Assembly: GCF_024438035.1 (NCBI RefSeq)
Contig: NZ_JANFQF010000001.1
Coordinates: 124,001 to 188,000, forward strand
DNA: 64,000 bases
Reading direction: 5' to 3'
Source of the DNA: Rhodococcus tibetensis
Lineage (GTDB): Bacteria > Actinomycetota > Actinomycetes > Mycobacteriales > Mycobacteriaceae
The position numbers and the translations under genes are program-made. The notes beneath the pieces are model-generated. The model ran no database searches. It was not told the origin of the DNA and worked only from the letters and a program-made list of their open reading frames with translations. Of this stretch, positions 37,897-46,974 are shown piece by piece; position 1 is the stretch's first letter; each line of letters starts with the position of its first letter.

Positions 37897-37909
37897 GACC
37901 AGCACCTCA

Positions 37910-39106
37910 CTACCGTGCCGCGGAGTACGCGAGGACGCCGCTGCGCCACACATCGGTGATCAGGGGAACGCCCGGGCGGTAGGCGAGGTGAAGATACGAC
38001 GGCGCATCCAGCGCAAGGGCGTCGGCGCGGGCGCCGGGACACAGCACCCCGACGTCGTCCCGTCGCAGTGCCCGGGCACCCCCGGCAGTGGCAGCCCAGA
38101 CCGCCTCGTCCGGCGTCATGTGCAGATCGCGCACCGCGAGGGCGATGCAGAACGGCAGGCTGGTGGTGTAGCTCGTACCGGGATTACAGTCCGCGCCGAG
38201 TGCCACCGTCACCCCAGCGTCGAGCAGGGCGCGGGCCTCGGGGTACTTGTTGCGGGTCGAGAAGTCCGCTGCAGGCAGAAGGGTTGCTACCGTTGCACTT
38301 TCGGCAAGAGCCTCGATGTCGGGCTGCGCGGTGTAGCAGACGTGGTCGACGGACGCGGCTCCCAACTCCACTGCCAATCGCACCCCCGGTCCGTGCCCGA
38401 GTTGATTGCCGTGAACCCGCGGGATCAGGCCTCTCGCCACGCCCGCAGTGAGGACCGCGTGCGCCTGGTCCCGGTCGAAAGCGCCTCTCTCGCAGAAGAC
38501 GTCGATCCACTTGGCCTGGCTTGCGCACGCGCCGATCATCTCCGCGCACACCATGGTGACATAGTCGTCGGTGCGTCCCGCATATTCCGGCGGCAGCACG
38601 TGGGCGGCGAGCAACGTCACCTCGTCGGTGATCGACGCCGCGATCCTGGTACAGCGCAGTTCGTGCTCCACCGTCTGGCCGTATCCGGTCTTGCATTCGA
38701 CGGTGGTGCTGCCCGACCGCAGCGCTTCGGTGAGAAGTCGCCGCGAATTCGACTGCAGTTCCTCGTCCGTCGCGGCGCGAGTGGCATCGATCGTGGTGCG
38801 GATTCCGCCTGCGGCATAGGGTTGCCCGGCCATGCGGGCGGCGAACTCCTCCGCGCGTTCCCCGCCGAACACGAGGTGCGCGTGGCTCTCGACGAATCCA
38901 GGGAGGACGGCCCTGCCACCGAGATCGTGTCCCACATCGGCGCTGGGGGCGGCTCCTGAAGAACCCACCCACGCCACCGTGCCGCCGTCGAACACGACGG
39001 CGGCGTCGCGGATCAGCCCGAGCGGACCGGCGCCGACGGTCGGGTCATTGGTGACCAGAGTGCCGATGTTGGTGAGGATCGTCGAGCGGGTGGGGTTCGC
39101 CGTCAC
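37910..39106 (-). CDS. hutI: Imidazolonepropionase
   Basis: HutI (398 aa) opens the imidazolone ring to formimidoylglutamate. It is an amidohydrolase-fold enzyme: the metal motif reads [13 protein letters not shown], with further ligands around [19 protein letters not shown] and [14 protein letters not shown] chose the GTG at 39106, seven bases after the hutU stop and behind AAGGGTGAG; an ATG at 39142 lies inside hutU. It is the middle gene of the hut operon. Confidence 0.94.
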   Translation of the reverse strand: MTANPTRSTILTNIGTLVTNDPTVGAGPLGLIRDAAVVFDGGTVAWVGSSGAAPSADVGHDLGGRAVLPGFVESHAHLVFGGERAEEFAARMAGQPYAAGGIRTTIDATRAATDEELQSNSRRLLTEALRSGSTTVECKTGYGQTVEHELRCTRIAASITDEVTLLAAHVLPPEYAGRTDDYVTMVCAEMIGACASQAKWIDVFCERGAFDRDQAHAVLTAGVARGLIPRVHGNQLGHGPGVRLAVELGAASVDHVCYTAQPDIEALAESATVATLLPAADFSTRNKYPEARALLDAGVTVALGADCNPGTSYTTSLPFCIALAVRDLHMTPDEAVWAATAGGARALRRDDVGVLCPGARADALALDAPSYLHLAYRPGVPLITDVWRSGVLAYSAAR

Positions 39107-39113
39107 GACGCAC

Positions 39114-40787
39114 TCACCCTTCGGACATGGGTATGCGCACACCGCGCTCCCGGGCGATGTCGGCCGCGTGCTCGTAACCGGCGTCGACGTGCCGGACGAT
39201 TCCCGTGCCGGGGTCGTTGGTGAGCACCCGCGTCAGTTTCTGCGCCGCGAGGTCGGTGCCGTCCGCGACACACACCTGCCCGGCGTGGATGGAACGCCCC
39301 ATCCCGACTCCGCCGCCCTGGTGGATCGACACCCACGACGCTCCGGACGCGGTGTTGAGCAGTGCGTTGAGCAGAGGCCAGTCGGCGACGGCGTCGGAGC
39401 CGTCCGCCATCGCTTCGGTCTCGCGGTACGGCGAGGCGACCGACCCCGAATCGAGGTGGTCGCGGCCGATCACTATGGGCGCCGACACTGCACCCGAAGC
39501 AACCATCTCGTTGAACCGGAGGCCCGCGAGGTGCCGCTCGCCGTACCCGAGCCAGCAGATGCGTGCGGGAAGACCCTGGAAGGCCACTCGCTCACCGGCC
39601 AGGGTGATCCAGCGGCGCAGGTGCTCGTTGTCCGGGAAGAGGTCGAGGATCGCGGAGTCGGTGGCGGCGATATCCGCGGGATCACCGGACAACGCCGCCC
39701 AGCGGAACGGTCCACGGCCCTCCTCGAACAGCGGTCGGATATACGCGGGAACGAAACCAGGGAAATCGAACGCGCGGTCGTAACCGGCCTTGCGCGCCTC
39801 GTCCCGGATCGAGTTGCCGTAGTCGAATACCTCGGCGCCCCGATCGAGGAAACCCACCATCGCGGCCACGTGGCGGGCCATCGACGTTCGGGCATCCTCC
39901 GTGAACGTCACCGGGTCCTTCTCCGCCATCCTCGCCATGTCACCGAACTCGACCCCGAGCGGCAGATACGACAGCGGGTCGTGCGCCGAGGTCTGGTCCG
40001 TGACGATGTCGATGGGCGCTTTTCCGGCCAGCAACTCGGGGAACACCCCGGCAGCGTTGCCCTCGAGTCCGATGGACAGTGGGCGCTTCGCGTCGCGGGC
40101 TTCGATCGCGAGGGCCAGCGCCTCCGAGATGTCGGCGGCCTTGACGTCGAGGTAGTCGAGCGCGAGCCGGCGATCGATACGGGTGACGTCGCAATCGACG
40201 CAGATCGCGACGCCCTCGTTCATCGTGACCGCGAGGGGTTGAGCGCCGCCCATCCCGCCGAGGCCCGCAGTCAGGGTGATCGTTCCCGCGAGGGTGCCGC
40301 CGAAGCGAGCGCGGGCGACCGCGCCGAACGTTTCGTACGTGCCCTGCAGAATGCCCTGTGTTCCGATGTAGATCCACGAACCTGCCGTCATCTGGCCGTA
40401 CATCATCAGTCCGAGCGCCTCGAGCCGCCGGAACTCCTCCCAGTTGGCCCAGTCGCCCACCAGGTTGGAGTTGGCGAGGAGTACCCGGGGAGCCCACTCG
40501 TGCGTGCGGAAGACCCCGACGGGTTTCCCCGATTGCACCAGCATTGTCTCGTCCGACTGCAGGGTCTTCAACGTCCTGACCATCGCGTCGAATGCGTCCC
40601 AGTTGCGCGCGGCCTTGCCGGTCCCGCCGTAGACGACGAGAGAGTCGGGGTGCTCGGCAACCTCGGGATCGAGGTTGTTCATGAGCATCCGCAACGCGCC
40701 TTCCTGCTGCCAGCCGAGCGTGGTGAGTTTCGGCCCGCGGGGTGCCGACACCCGTCGTGGCCCGGCGGTCGAAGGTGTCGCGGTCAC
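39114..40787 (-). CDS. hutU: Urocanate hydratase
   Basis: HutU (557 aa) hydrates urocanate to imidazolonepropionate using tightly bound NAD+. Characteristic segments include [42 protein letters not shown] and [14 protein letters not shown] with the conserved catalytic-region cysteine. The GTG start has a strong GGAGGGTGGG site. It is the first gene of the hut operon. The 203-base gap to the divergent GT87 gene presumably holds both promoters; I found no clear operator. Confidence 0.96.
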   Translation of the reverse strand: MTATPSTAGPRRVSAPRGPKLTTLGWQQEGALRMLMNNLDPEVAEHPDSLVVYGGTGKAARNWDAFDAMVRTLKTLQSDETMLVQSGKPVGVFRTHEWAPRVLLANSNLVGDWANWEEFRRLEALGLMMYGQMTAGSWIYIGTQGILQGTYETFGAVARARFGGTLAGTITLTAGLGGMGGAQPLAVTMNEGVAICVDCDVTRIDRRLALDYLDVKAADISEALALAIEARDAKRPLSIGLEGNAAGVFPELLAGKAPIDIVTDQTSAHDPLSYLPLGVEFGDMARMAEKDPVTFTEDARTSMARHVAAMVGFLDRGAEVFDYGNSIRDEARKAGYDRAFDFPGFVPAYIRPLFEEGRGPFRWAALSGDPADIAATDSAILDLFPDNEHLRRWITLAGERVAFQGLPARICWLGYGERHLAGLRFNEMVASGAVSAPIVIGRDHLDSGSVASPYRETEAMADGSDAVADWPLLNALLNTASGASWVSIHQGGGVGMGRSIHAGQVCVADGTDLAAQKLTRVLTNDPGTGIVRHVDAGYEHAADIARERGVRIPMSEG

Positions 40788-40990
40788 AGTCCCACCCTCC
40801 AGCTTCGATGGTCTCGATTCAGTGTGCTCCCGGTCGGGAACGCAAGGGGCGGGTTTCTGCCGACCGAAGCGAATCGCGCACGTGGTGAAGCGGGCAATTC
40901 GGGCGCCGTCACCCCATCTTTGTCACGATTGGGTCACGGACCGCTACGGTAGGACATTGACGACGACGCCGATCATGAGAGAACAGATCC

Positions 40991-42211
40991 TTGTTACGAA
41001 GTGAATCGAAGTTCAGGACATATGGCTTCCACGCCGTCGCGGTCCTCGCGGCCGTCTTCTCGCTGGCGCTGGTGGCCTACCGCGAGTACGAGGCGGCGAC
41101 GGGCTATCTGATGGATCTCTCCGTCTTCCGTGACGCCGGATACGCATTCGTCAACGGGCTTCCGCTCTACTCCGCGGACTTCCCGAGCAGTTCCGGATTC
41201 CGATTCATCTACGCGCCCTTTGCGGCCATCCTCTTCGCGCCGATGGCGGAACTCGACCCGGCCGTTCTGCAGGTGTTGTGGTGCGCCCTGAACATCGGAC
41301 TGGTGTGGTGGATGCTGAGGGTGGTGTTCGGCAAGCTCGACATGCGCCGTCCGGAACTTCTCGCACTGATGTCGCTGGGGCCGGTCCTGCTGCTCGAGCC
41401 GTTGCGCTCCAACTTCGGCTTCGGACAGGTCAACATCATTCTGATGGCGTTGGTGGTCGCCGATTGCACCGGCGTGATCCCTCGGCGATTCCGCGGCGTC
41501 GCGATCGGTCTGGCGGCCGCCGTCAAGATCACCCCCGCAGCGTTTCTGCTGGTGCTCCTCGTCCGCCGGGACTATCGCTCCATCGCGCGTGCCTTCGCCG
41601 CGATTCTCGCCACCATCGGCCTGGGCTTCTGGCTTCTGCCGCAGTCGTCGGTGTGGTTCTGGACCACCGAATTCTTCGCGACCGGCCGCGCGGGCCCGCC
41701 GGACTTCTTTCGGAACCAAGCCCTCACGGGTCTGATCGCCCGGCTGGGAGTCGAGGGCCGGCTTGCCAGCGTCGTGTGGATGGCGTGCGTCGTCGTCGTG
41801 GTCGCGGCCGCCGCGTGGTCGGCTCAACGGTTCACCCGGTCGGGGGAACACGTGGTTGCGTTGTCGATCGTCGCGTTGGCGTCTCTGCTCGCGGCACCCT
41901 TCGCTGTCACGCATCACTGGGCGTACAGCATCCTTCTGATCCCGATCCTCGTCGCTCCCCAGTACCGCAGCTGGCGGCCGGTGGTCGGCGCGGCAACCCT
42001 CGTCTTCCTGATCGGTCCGAACTTCGTACTCCAGTCCTCGTCTTCGGGATGGGTGGAGTCGGCAGTGCGTGAGGTGGTCGGGAGCTCACAATGCCTCGTC
42101 GGCGTGGTTCTCCTCTGCGCCGCAGTCGTGGCGGCGCGGTCGCGTACCTCGGTCGCCCCGGTCGAACCGGCGCCTGCCGAGCCCGGGAGAATGTTTCTGT
42201 CGGCGCCCTAG
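40991..42211 (+). CDS. GT87-family membrane mannosyltransferase-like protein (DUF2029)
   Basis: This 406-aa polytopic protein has about ten hydrophobic helices and a loop LMDLSVFRDAGYAFVNGLPLY matching the polyprenol-phosphate-mannose-dependent GT87/DUF2029 enzymes of mycobacterial-type cell envelopes (PimE and relatives). These add alpha-mannose to phosphatidylinositol mannosides, lipomannan or arabinomannan on the outer face of the membrane. The TTG start at 40991 is chosen from frame and length. The acceptor cannot be told from sequence. Confidence 0.8.
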   Translation: MLRSESKFRTYGFHAVAVLAAVFSLALVAYREYEAATGYLMDLSVFRDAGYAFVNGLPLYSADFPSSSGFRFIYAPFAAILFAPMAELDPAVLQVLWCALNIGLVWWMLRVVFGKLDMRRPELLALMSLGPVLLLEPLRSNFGFGQVNIILMALVVADCTGVIPRRFRGVAIGLAAAVKITPAAFLLVLLVRRDYRSIARAFAAILATIGLGFWLLPQSSVWFWTTEFFATGRAGPPDFFRNQALTGLIARLGVEGRLASVVWMACVVVVVAAAAWSAQRFTRSGEHVVALSIVALASLLAAPFAVTHHWAYSILLIPILVAPQYRSWRPVVGAATLVFLIGPNFVLQSSSSGWVESAVREVVGSSQCLVGVVLLCAAVVAARSRTSVAPVEPAPAEPGRMFLSAP

Positions 42212-42248
42212 TCGCGATTCGCCCCCAGAGGGGAGTTATCGTCGAGCT

Positions 42249-42527
42249 ATGTGCCGAAACATCACCGAACTGCGCGGACTCGAGCCGGCAGCCACCGCCG
42301 AGGAGATCGAAGCGGCGGCGCGGCAATACGTACGTAAGGTCAGCGGGATTCAGAAAGTGTCGGACGCCAACCGTGAGCCGTTCGAGGAGGCGGTAGCGGT
42401 TGTCACCGCGGCCACCACCACACTGCTGGCCGCGCTGCCACCTCGGAAACAGCCGCCCCAGACCGTCCCGCCGCTACGACGGCCGGAGGTCCGGGCGCGG
42501 ATCGAGGCGAAGGCCGCGTCCAGCTGA
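42249..42527 (+). CDS. DUF2277 family protein
   Basis: This 92-aa protein begins MCRNITELRGLEPAATAEEI, the conserved DUF2277 opening, and continues with AARQYVRKVSGIQKVSDANREPFEEAV. Members look like small DNA-binding or adaptor proteins, but no function is established. A Pro-rich tail ends the protein. The ATG at 42249 is the family start. A long hairpin (42541-42585) directly follows. Confidence 0.85.
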   Translation: MCRNITELRGLEPAATAEEIEAAARQYVRKVSGIQKVSDANREPFEEAVAVVTAATTTLLAALPPRKQPPQTVPPLRRPEVRARIEAKAASS

Positions 42528-42540
42528 TATTCGCGAGGTA

Positions 42541-42585
42541 CGAACGGGACGTCCGTTGCGTTGGATCGAACGAACGTCCCGTTCG
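42541..42585. terminator. Palindromic hairpin repeat, copy 1 (bidirectional terminator)
   Basis: CGAACGGGACGT (42541-42552) pairs perfectly with ACGTCCCGTTCG (42574-42585); after one mismatch CGTT pairs with AACG, leaving the 11-base loop GCGTTGGATCG. It lies between converging stop codons (42527 and 42616). A closely related element lies at 47893-47943. Confidence 0.75.
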
Positions 42586-42615
42586 CGCAGGGGTCCGGGC
42601 AGCCGCGCACCGGTC

Positions 42616-43677
42616 TCAGTGACGTAGCGCGCCCAGTGCGTCGATGCGTTTCACGGCGTCCGCGACGATGCCGTCGATGAGGTCCTTGCAGGTGGGCAGA
42701 TCATCCAGCAGCCCCACTACCTGACCCGACGCCAGGACACCGGCGGCGGTGTCGCCGTCGACGAGCCCGGCCTTGAGCAGCATCGGGGTGTTGGCGGCCA
42801 TGATGATCTGCTGCCAGCTGCGGTCGCTGGACTTCCTCATGGCGAGACCGTCCTTGACGAGCGTCGACCACTTCATTCCGGTCATGGCCTTGAACTTGGA
42901 CGCGTTGCGGGCGGCGGCCACGAGTCCGCGCACACTTCCGGAGTGCTCGAGGCTGTTCACCAGTTCGGTGTTGAGCACCCGGTGAGGCATGCCGTCGACC
43001 TTCCGCGAGACGGTGGTGTCCTGCAATCCGCGGGCCAGATACTCCTGCTTCACCGAGTCGGGCACGGTCGATTCCTGGGTAAGCAGGAACCGGGTACCCA
43101 TTGCGACCCCGGCGGCGCCGTACGCCAGCGCTGCCGCGAGTCCCCGACCGTCGTAGAACCCGCCCGCCGCGACGACCGGGATGTCGACGGCGTCGAGCAC
43201 CGAAGGCAACAGCAGGGTGGTGGCGACCGGGCCGGTGTGTCCGCCGCCTTCGCCGCCCTGCACGATCACCGCGTCGGCACCCCAGGACGCCACTTTCTTC
43301 GCGTGCTTGGCCGCGCCGATCGACGGAATGACTACCACCCCGGCCGCTTTGAGCTTCGCGATCAGCTCCTGCTTGGGGGCGAGCGCGAACGAGGCGACGC
43401 GCACCTTCTCCCGGATCAGCAAGTCGATGCGGTGCGGGGCGTCGGTGGCATCGGCACGGATATTGACCCCGAAAGGCTTGTCCGTCAACGTCTTGGTCTT
43501 GGCGATCGCCGCCGCGAGTTCGTCGTACGTCATGGTCGCCGAGGCCAGGATGCCGAGACCACCGGCGTTCGAGGTACCGGCAACGAGTCGAGGTCCGGCC
43601 ACCCAGCCCATCCCGGTCTGGACCACCGGATGTTCGATACCGACCAACTCGGTCAGCGCTGTTCTGATACTGCTCAT
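42616..43677 (-). CDS. ipdC: IpdC-like flavin-dependent oxidoreductase of steroid ring C/D catabolism
   Basis: This 353-aa FMN-binding TIM-barrel protein belongs to the nitronate-monooxygenase/2-nitropropane-dioxygenase fold (VQTGMGWVAGPRLVAGTSNAGGLGIL, IVQGGEGGGHTGPVATTLLLP, VAAGGFYDGRGLAAALAYGAAGVAMGTRF). Its gene follows ipdA and ipdB exactly as Rv3553 follows Rv3551-Rv3552, so it is assigned as IpdC, which acts on a CoA-thioester intermediate before the last steroid rings are opened. The ATG at 43677 overlaps the ipdB stop. Simple homology alone would give only nitronate monooxygenase; gene order decides. Confidence 0.88.
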   Translation of the reverse strand: MSSIRTALTELVGIEHPVVQTGMGWVAGPRLVAGTSNAGGLGILASATMTYDELAAAIAKTKTLTDKPFGVNIRADATDAPHRIDLLIREKVRVASFALAPKQELIAKLKAAGVVVIPSIGAAKHAKKVASWGADAVIVQGGEGGGHTGPVATTLLLPSVLDAVDIPVVAAGGFYDGRGLAAALAYGAAGVAMGTRFLLTQESTVPDSVKQEYLARGLQDTTVSRKVDGMPHRVLNTELVNSLEHSGSVRGLVAAARNASKFKAMTGMKWSTLVKDGLAMRKSSDRSWQQIIMAANTPMLLKAGLVDGDTAAGVLASGQVVGLLDDLPTCKDLIDGIVADAVKRIDALGALRH

Positions 43678-44435
43678 ACCGACACCTCCCGGTCGCGCAG
43701 GCTGCGGGGGTCGAGGACCTCGCGGATCAGCCGCAGTTCTTCCTCGGTGGGTTCGCGGGTCACCCCGGCCTCGTCCAACCCTGCCACCTCGAACGACGTG
43801 TTCTCCGCCACCTGGTCGGCGGTGACGCCCGGATGGAGGCTCAGCGCGCGGAACGTGTGGTCGGGTCCGCCGAAGTCGAAGACGCCGAGGTTGCTCACCA
43901 CACGGTGCAGGTGGAGGAAACGGTATGCGGGGTTCTCGGGGTCGATCTGGTCGTAGCCGACCCCGGAGACGATGTCGACCTTGTCGCAGAACACCCGCGA
44001 CGAGTGCTTGCCTACCCAATAGCTGGTGGGGTGGTTGATGGTGTTGCCAGGCGCGCCGCGGACACCGAACATCTGGCGCGTCGGCTGCTGCAGCGGACCG
44101 AACGCCGAGAGGTTCTGGTTGCCGTGCCGGTCGATCTGGTTGGCGCCCATGACCACGTGGCGCCGTCCGGACGCGACGACATCGAACACCTTCCGGAACG
44201 GCATCCAGCCCTCGATCGGAGCCTTGGCGCCGACCGCCGGGGTGTCGGCGAAGATCAGGGCTTCACCGTCGGTGATCAGAAGGTCGGGTTCAGTGGTGAG
44301 CCGGGCGAGCCGGGCCCCGATGAGCGGCAGCGTCGCCATGGGGCTGGCCATGATCTCACCTGCGCCGGAGAAGATTTCGGCACAGGCGATGGCGCAGTAC
44401 TCGGCGCGAGTCACCTCGGTGATGGTCTCGCTCAT
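43674..44435 (-). CDS. ipdB: IpdB, beta subunit of the ring-opening CoA-thioester hydrolase
   Basis: IpdB (253 aa) has a CoA-transferase family I beta-subunit fold (FSGAGEIMASPMATLPLIGARLARL, MGANQIDRHGNQN). With IpdA it opens ring C of the COCHEA-CoA intermediate by hydrolysis in steroid catabolism. Start and stop overlap ipdA and ipdC by four bases each, forming a translationally coupled operon. The assignment rests on the operon order matching M. tuberculosis. Confidence 0.92.
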   Translation of the reverse strand: MSETITEVTRAEYCAIACAEIFSGAGEIMASPMATLPLIGARLARLTTEPDLLITDGEALIFADTPAVGAKAPIEGWMPFRKVFDVVASGRRHVVMGANQIDRHGNQNLSAFGPLQQPTRQMFGVRGAPGNTINHPTSYWVGKHSSRVFCDKVDIVSGVGYDQIDPENPAYRFLHLHRVVSNLGVFDFGGPDHTFRALSLHPGVTADQVAENTSFEVAGLDEAGVTREPTEEELRLIREVLDPRSLRDREVSV

Positions 44436-45319
44436 GCGTCTTCTCCAAACTTCTTCACGGCGGCCTGGTAGTCGTCCTCGCCGCCCGACAGGTAGGTGTC
44501 GACGAACTTCTGCCAGGACTCCGGATCCTTCGCCGATTCGGCGTAGTGCCGCTGGAATTTCTCGTCGCGCCCGTAGCTGTCGCCGGCGAGTGTGAAGTGG
44601 GCGCCATTGGGTGCTTCGACGACGCCGTCGACCATCATGCGGTTGAGGACGAGGTTCTGCAGGGGAACGGATTTCACCAGCTCTTCGGTCTCCACTACTC
44701 GTTCGACCGACACGTACCGCCTCTCCGCCGCCGCACAATAGAGGTCGTCGAAGTAGGGGTCGACTCCGGTGTAGGCGGCGTTACCGTGTTTGTCTCCGAG
44801 GCTCAGATGTACCAGCGCCGCATCGAGATTCAGTGCGGGCATCGCGATGAGTGTCTCGGATCTGCCCGAGTGGTCGGGGTACGGGGAGGTGACGGTGCGT
44901 AGTTCGTCACCCCAGAATCCTCGGACGTCGGAACCGAGGCCCGCGCGGATCGGCAGAAACGGCAACCGTGCCGCCGCGGCTTCGAGGCCGCACTTGACCA
45001 TGCCCTCGTCCATTTCGCGGACCTCGATCTCACCGCCCGTGCGCGCCTTCGCGAACCACGGGTCGTAGAACGGCGCCGAGTCGAGTGAGACGAATCCGTA
45101 GTACGCCTTCTTCACCTTGCCCGCCGAGCACAGCAGACCGAGGTCGGGGCCGCCGTAGGTGACGACGGTGAGGTCGGTGACCTCCGAGCGAAGCAACGCG
45201 CGCACCAAAGCCATCGGTTTGCGCCTAGAACCCCAGCCACCGATGCCGATCGTCATTCCGCTGCGCAGTTCGCCGACGACGTCGTCCAGCGACATCCTCT
45301 TGTCCCGCTTGGTGGCCAT
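44432..45319 (-). CDS. ipdA: IpdA, alpha subunit of the ring-opening CoA-thioester hydrolase
   Basis: IpdA (295 aa) carries the CoA-transferase family I alpha-subunit motif GMTIGIGGWGSRRKPMALVRALL and VVTYGGPDLGLL. The IpdAB complex hydrolyses a cyclic beta-diketone-type CoA thioester in the degradation of the last two steroid rings rather than transferring CoA. It lies three bases after echA20 and overlaps ipdB. It is cytosolic, with no signal peptide. Confidence 0.93.
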   Translation of the reverse strand: MATKRDKRMSLDDVVGELRSGMTIGIGGWGSRRKPMALVRALLRSEVTDLTVVTYGGPDLGLLCSAGKVKKAYYGFVSLDSAPFYDPWFAKARTGGEIEVREMDEGMVKCGLEAAAARLPFLPIRAGLGSDVRGFWGDELRTVTSPYPDHSGRSETLIAMPALNLDAALVHLSLGDKHGNAAYTGVDPYFDDLYCAAAERRYVSVERVVETEELVKSVPLQNLVLNRMMVDGVVEAPNGAHFTLAGDSYGRDEKFQRHYAESAKDPESWQKFVDTYLSGGEDDYQAAVKKFGEDA

Positions 45320-45322
45320 GTA

Positions 45323-46099
45323 TCAGCCTTCCCTGTTGTTCGAGTTGGAGCGGGGCTTGCCGCTCTCGACGAACTCGTCTCGATGTTCGTCGGCGACCCC
45401 CACCAGGTTGAGTTCGAAGGTGTAGCCCTGTTCGAGGCGGTAACTGCTCTTCACGTCGACGGGGTCGATCCCGTTGATCGCTTCCTTGGCGCACCGGATC
45501 ACACGGGTGTCCTTGGCGGCGATCTTGCCGGCGATGTCGCGGGCGGCGGCGTCGAGTTTCGCGCGCGGGACCACGTCGTAGACCGAGCCGAAGTGCTGCA
45601 GTTGTTGTGCCGTGACGTTCTGCGCCGTGTAGTACAGCGTGCGCATCATGTGTTGTGGGACGAGACGCGCCAGGTGTGTGGCGGCGCCGAGTGCACCGCG
45701 ATCTACTTCCGGTAGCCCGAAGACGGCGTCGTCGGAGGCGATGATCACGTCGGCGTTGCCGACGAGTCCGATGCCGCCGCCCACGCAGAACCCATTGACG
45801 GCGACCACTACGGGAACGGCGCAATCGTAGACGGCGGCGAACGCGGCAGCGCACCCGCGATTGGCATCCACGAGGGCGCCGTAACCGTCGGTGGCCTGCA
45901 TCTCCTTGATGTCGACGCCGGCGTTGAACCCGCGGCCCTCGGCGCGCAGGATCACCACGTGCGTGTCCGGGTTTCTGCCGGCGGCCAGTACGGCGTCGGC
46001 CAGTTCGAACCAGCCCCGGGACGGGATCGCATTCACAGGCGGGTAGTCGACCGTCACTGTCGTGACGCCCCCGGGCTCGTCTTCAGTCCGGATTCCCAT
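45323..46099 (-). CDS. echA20: EchA20-like crotonase, steroid ring D hydrolase
   Basis: This 258-aa crotonase-fold enzyme has the oxyanion-hole segments GRGFNAGVDIKEMQ and GFCVGGGIGLVGNADVIIA. In the position of Rv3550 beside ipdA it corresponds to EchA20, which hydrolytically opens ring D of a steroid-derived CoA thioester. The ATG at 46099 follows GGAGGAAA. It is the first gene of the echA20-ipdA-ipdB-ipdC operon and diverges from two SDR genes across a perfect palindrome. Confidence 0.92.
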   Translation of the reverse strand: MGIRTEDEPGGVTTVTVDYPPVNAIPSRGWFELADAVLAAGRNPDTHVVILRAEGRGFNAGVDIKEMQATDGYGALVDANRGCAAAFAAVYDCAVPVVVAVNGFCVGGGIGLVGNADVIIASDDAVFGLPEVDRGALGAATHLARLVPQHMMRTLYYTAQNVTAQQLQHFGSVYDVVPRAKLDAAARDIAGKIAAKDTRVIRCAKEAINGIDPVDVKSSYRLEQGYTFELNLVGVADEHRDEFVESGKPRSNSNNREG

Positions 46100-46132
46100 G
46101 TGTTTCCTCCATTTGAGCGGCCTCGCTACTCC

Positions 46133-46150
46133 ACCAAGCAATTGCTTGGT
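46133..46150. promoter_or_regulatory. Perfect 18-bp palindrome in the echA20/SDR divergent promoter
   Basis: ACCAAGCAATTGCTTGGT lies 34 bases before echA20 and 12 bases before the SDR start. Its halves match the outer halves of the KstR2 consensus as I recall it (AnCAAG and CTTGnT), though the spacer is six bases here instead of two. KstR2 controls these genes in mycobacteria. Confidence 0.6.
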
Positions 46151-46161
46151 AGGGTAGCACG

Positions 46162-46974
46162 ATGGAAACGCGGTTCACTATGGACGGAACGGTGGTGCTC
46201 GTGACCGGTGGCGTTCGCGGAGTGGGTGCTGGTATCAGCCGCACCTTTCTGCGCACAGGTGCAACGGTCGTGACCTGTGCGCGCAGGCCGGGCGATGAGC
46301 CCGTCGAAGCGGATGGCCGAATCGCGGAGTTCATTGCCTGCGACATCCGCGACCCCGGGCAGGTGCAGGCTCTGGTCGACCGGATCGTCGAACGTCACGG
46401 CAGGCTCGACGTTCTGGTCAACAATGCGGGAGGTGCGCCCTACGCGCTCGCCGCGGATGCGAGCCCCAGATTCCACTCCAAGATCGTCGAACTGAACTTG
46501 CTAGCCCCCTTGCTGGTGTCGCAGGTGGCCAACTCGGTGATGCAGAACCAGGCTTCGGGGGGCGCGATCGTCAACATCTCGAGTGTCAGTGGCTCGCGAC
46601 CCTCGCCCGGTACGGCTGCCTATGGGGCTGCCAAAGCCGGTGTCGATCACCTCGGCCGCAGTCTCGCAGTGGAGTGGGCGCCGAAGGTTCGGGTCAATTC
46701 GGTTGTCGTCGGCATGGTCCGCACCGAGCAGTCCCATCTGCACTACGGCGGCGAGTCGGGCCTCGCTGCCGTCGCGGAGACGATCCCACTGGGCCGCATG
46801 GCCTGCCCCGAGGACGTCGGCAACTGTGCGGTGTTCCTGGCCTCGCCCCTGGCCGCCTACGTCAGCGGATCCACGTTGACCGTGCACGGCGGCGGCGAGC
46901 GCCCCGCGTTTCTGGCTGCAGCAGACCCCGATCCCGCCGGAGCTTCGGCGAACATCAACGAGGAGAGAACATGA
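46162..46974 (+). CDS. SDR oxidoreductase, Rv3549c-like (steroid catabolism)
   Basis: This 270-aa short-chain dehydrogenase has cofactor motif TGGVRGVGAGI, NNAG and the catalytic YGAAK with the preceding Ser (NISSVSGSRPSPGTAAYGAAK). It diverges from echA20 as Rv3549c does from Rv3550, so a role in beta-oxidation-like steps on ring C/D intermediates is likely. The ATG at 46162 is only 12 bases from the palindrome; an in-frame ATG at 46180, with GGAAAC ahead of it, is a possible alternative start. It overlaps the next SDR gene by four bases. Confidence 0.88.
   Translation: METRFTMDGTVVLVTGGVRGVGAGISRTFLRTGATVVTCARRPGDEPVEADGRIAEFIACDIRDPGQVQALVDRIVERHGRLDVLVNNAGGAPYALAADASPRFHSKIVELNLLAPLLVSQVANSVMQNQASGGAIVNISSVSGSRPSPGTAAYGAAKAGVDHLGRSLAVEWAPKVRVNSVVVGMVRTEQSHLHYGGESGLAAVAETIPLGRMACPEDVGNCAVFLASPLAAYVSGSTLTVHGGGERPAFLAAADPDPAGASANINEERT

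Noticed and set aside
38832-40952. A 706-codon open frame on the + strand opposite hutI and hutU
   Set aside because: It lies antisense to two clearly conserved enzymes; long antisense frames are expected at this GC content, and its Arg/Gly/Val-rich translation has no recognisable domain.
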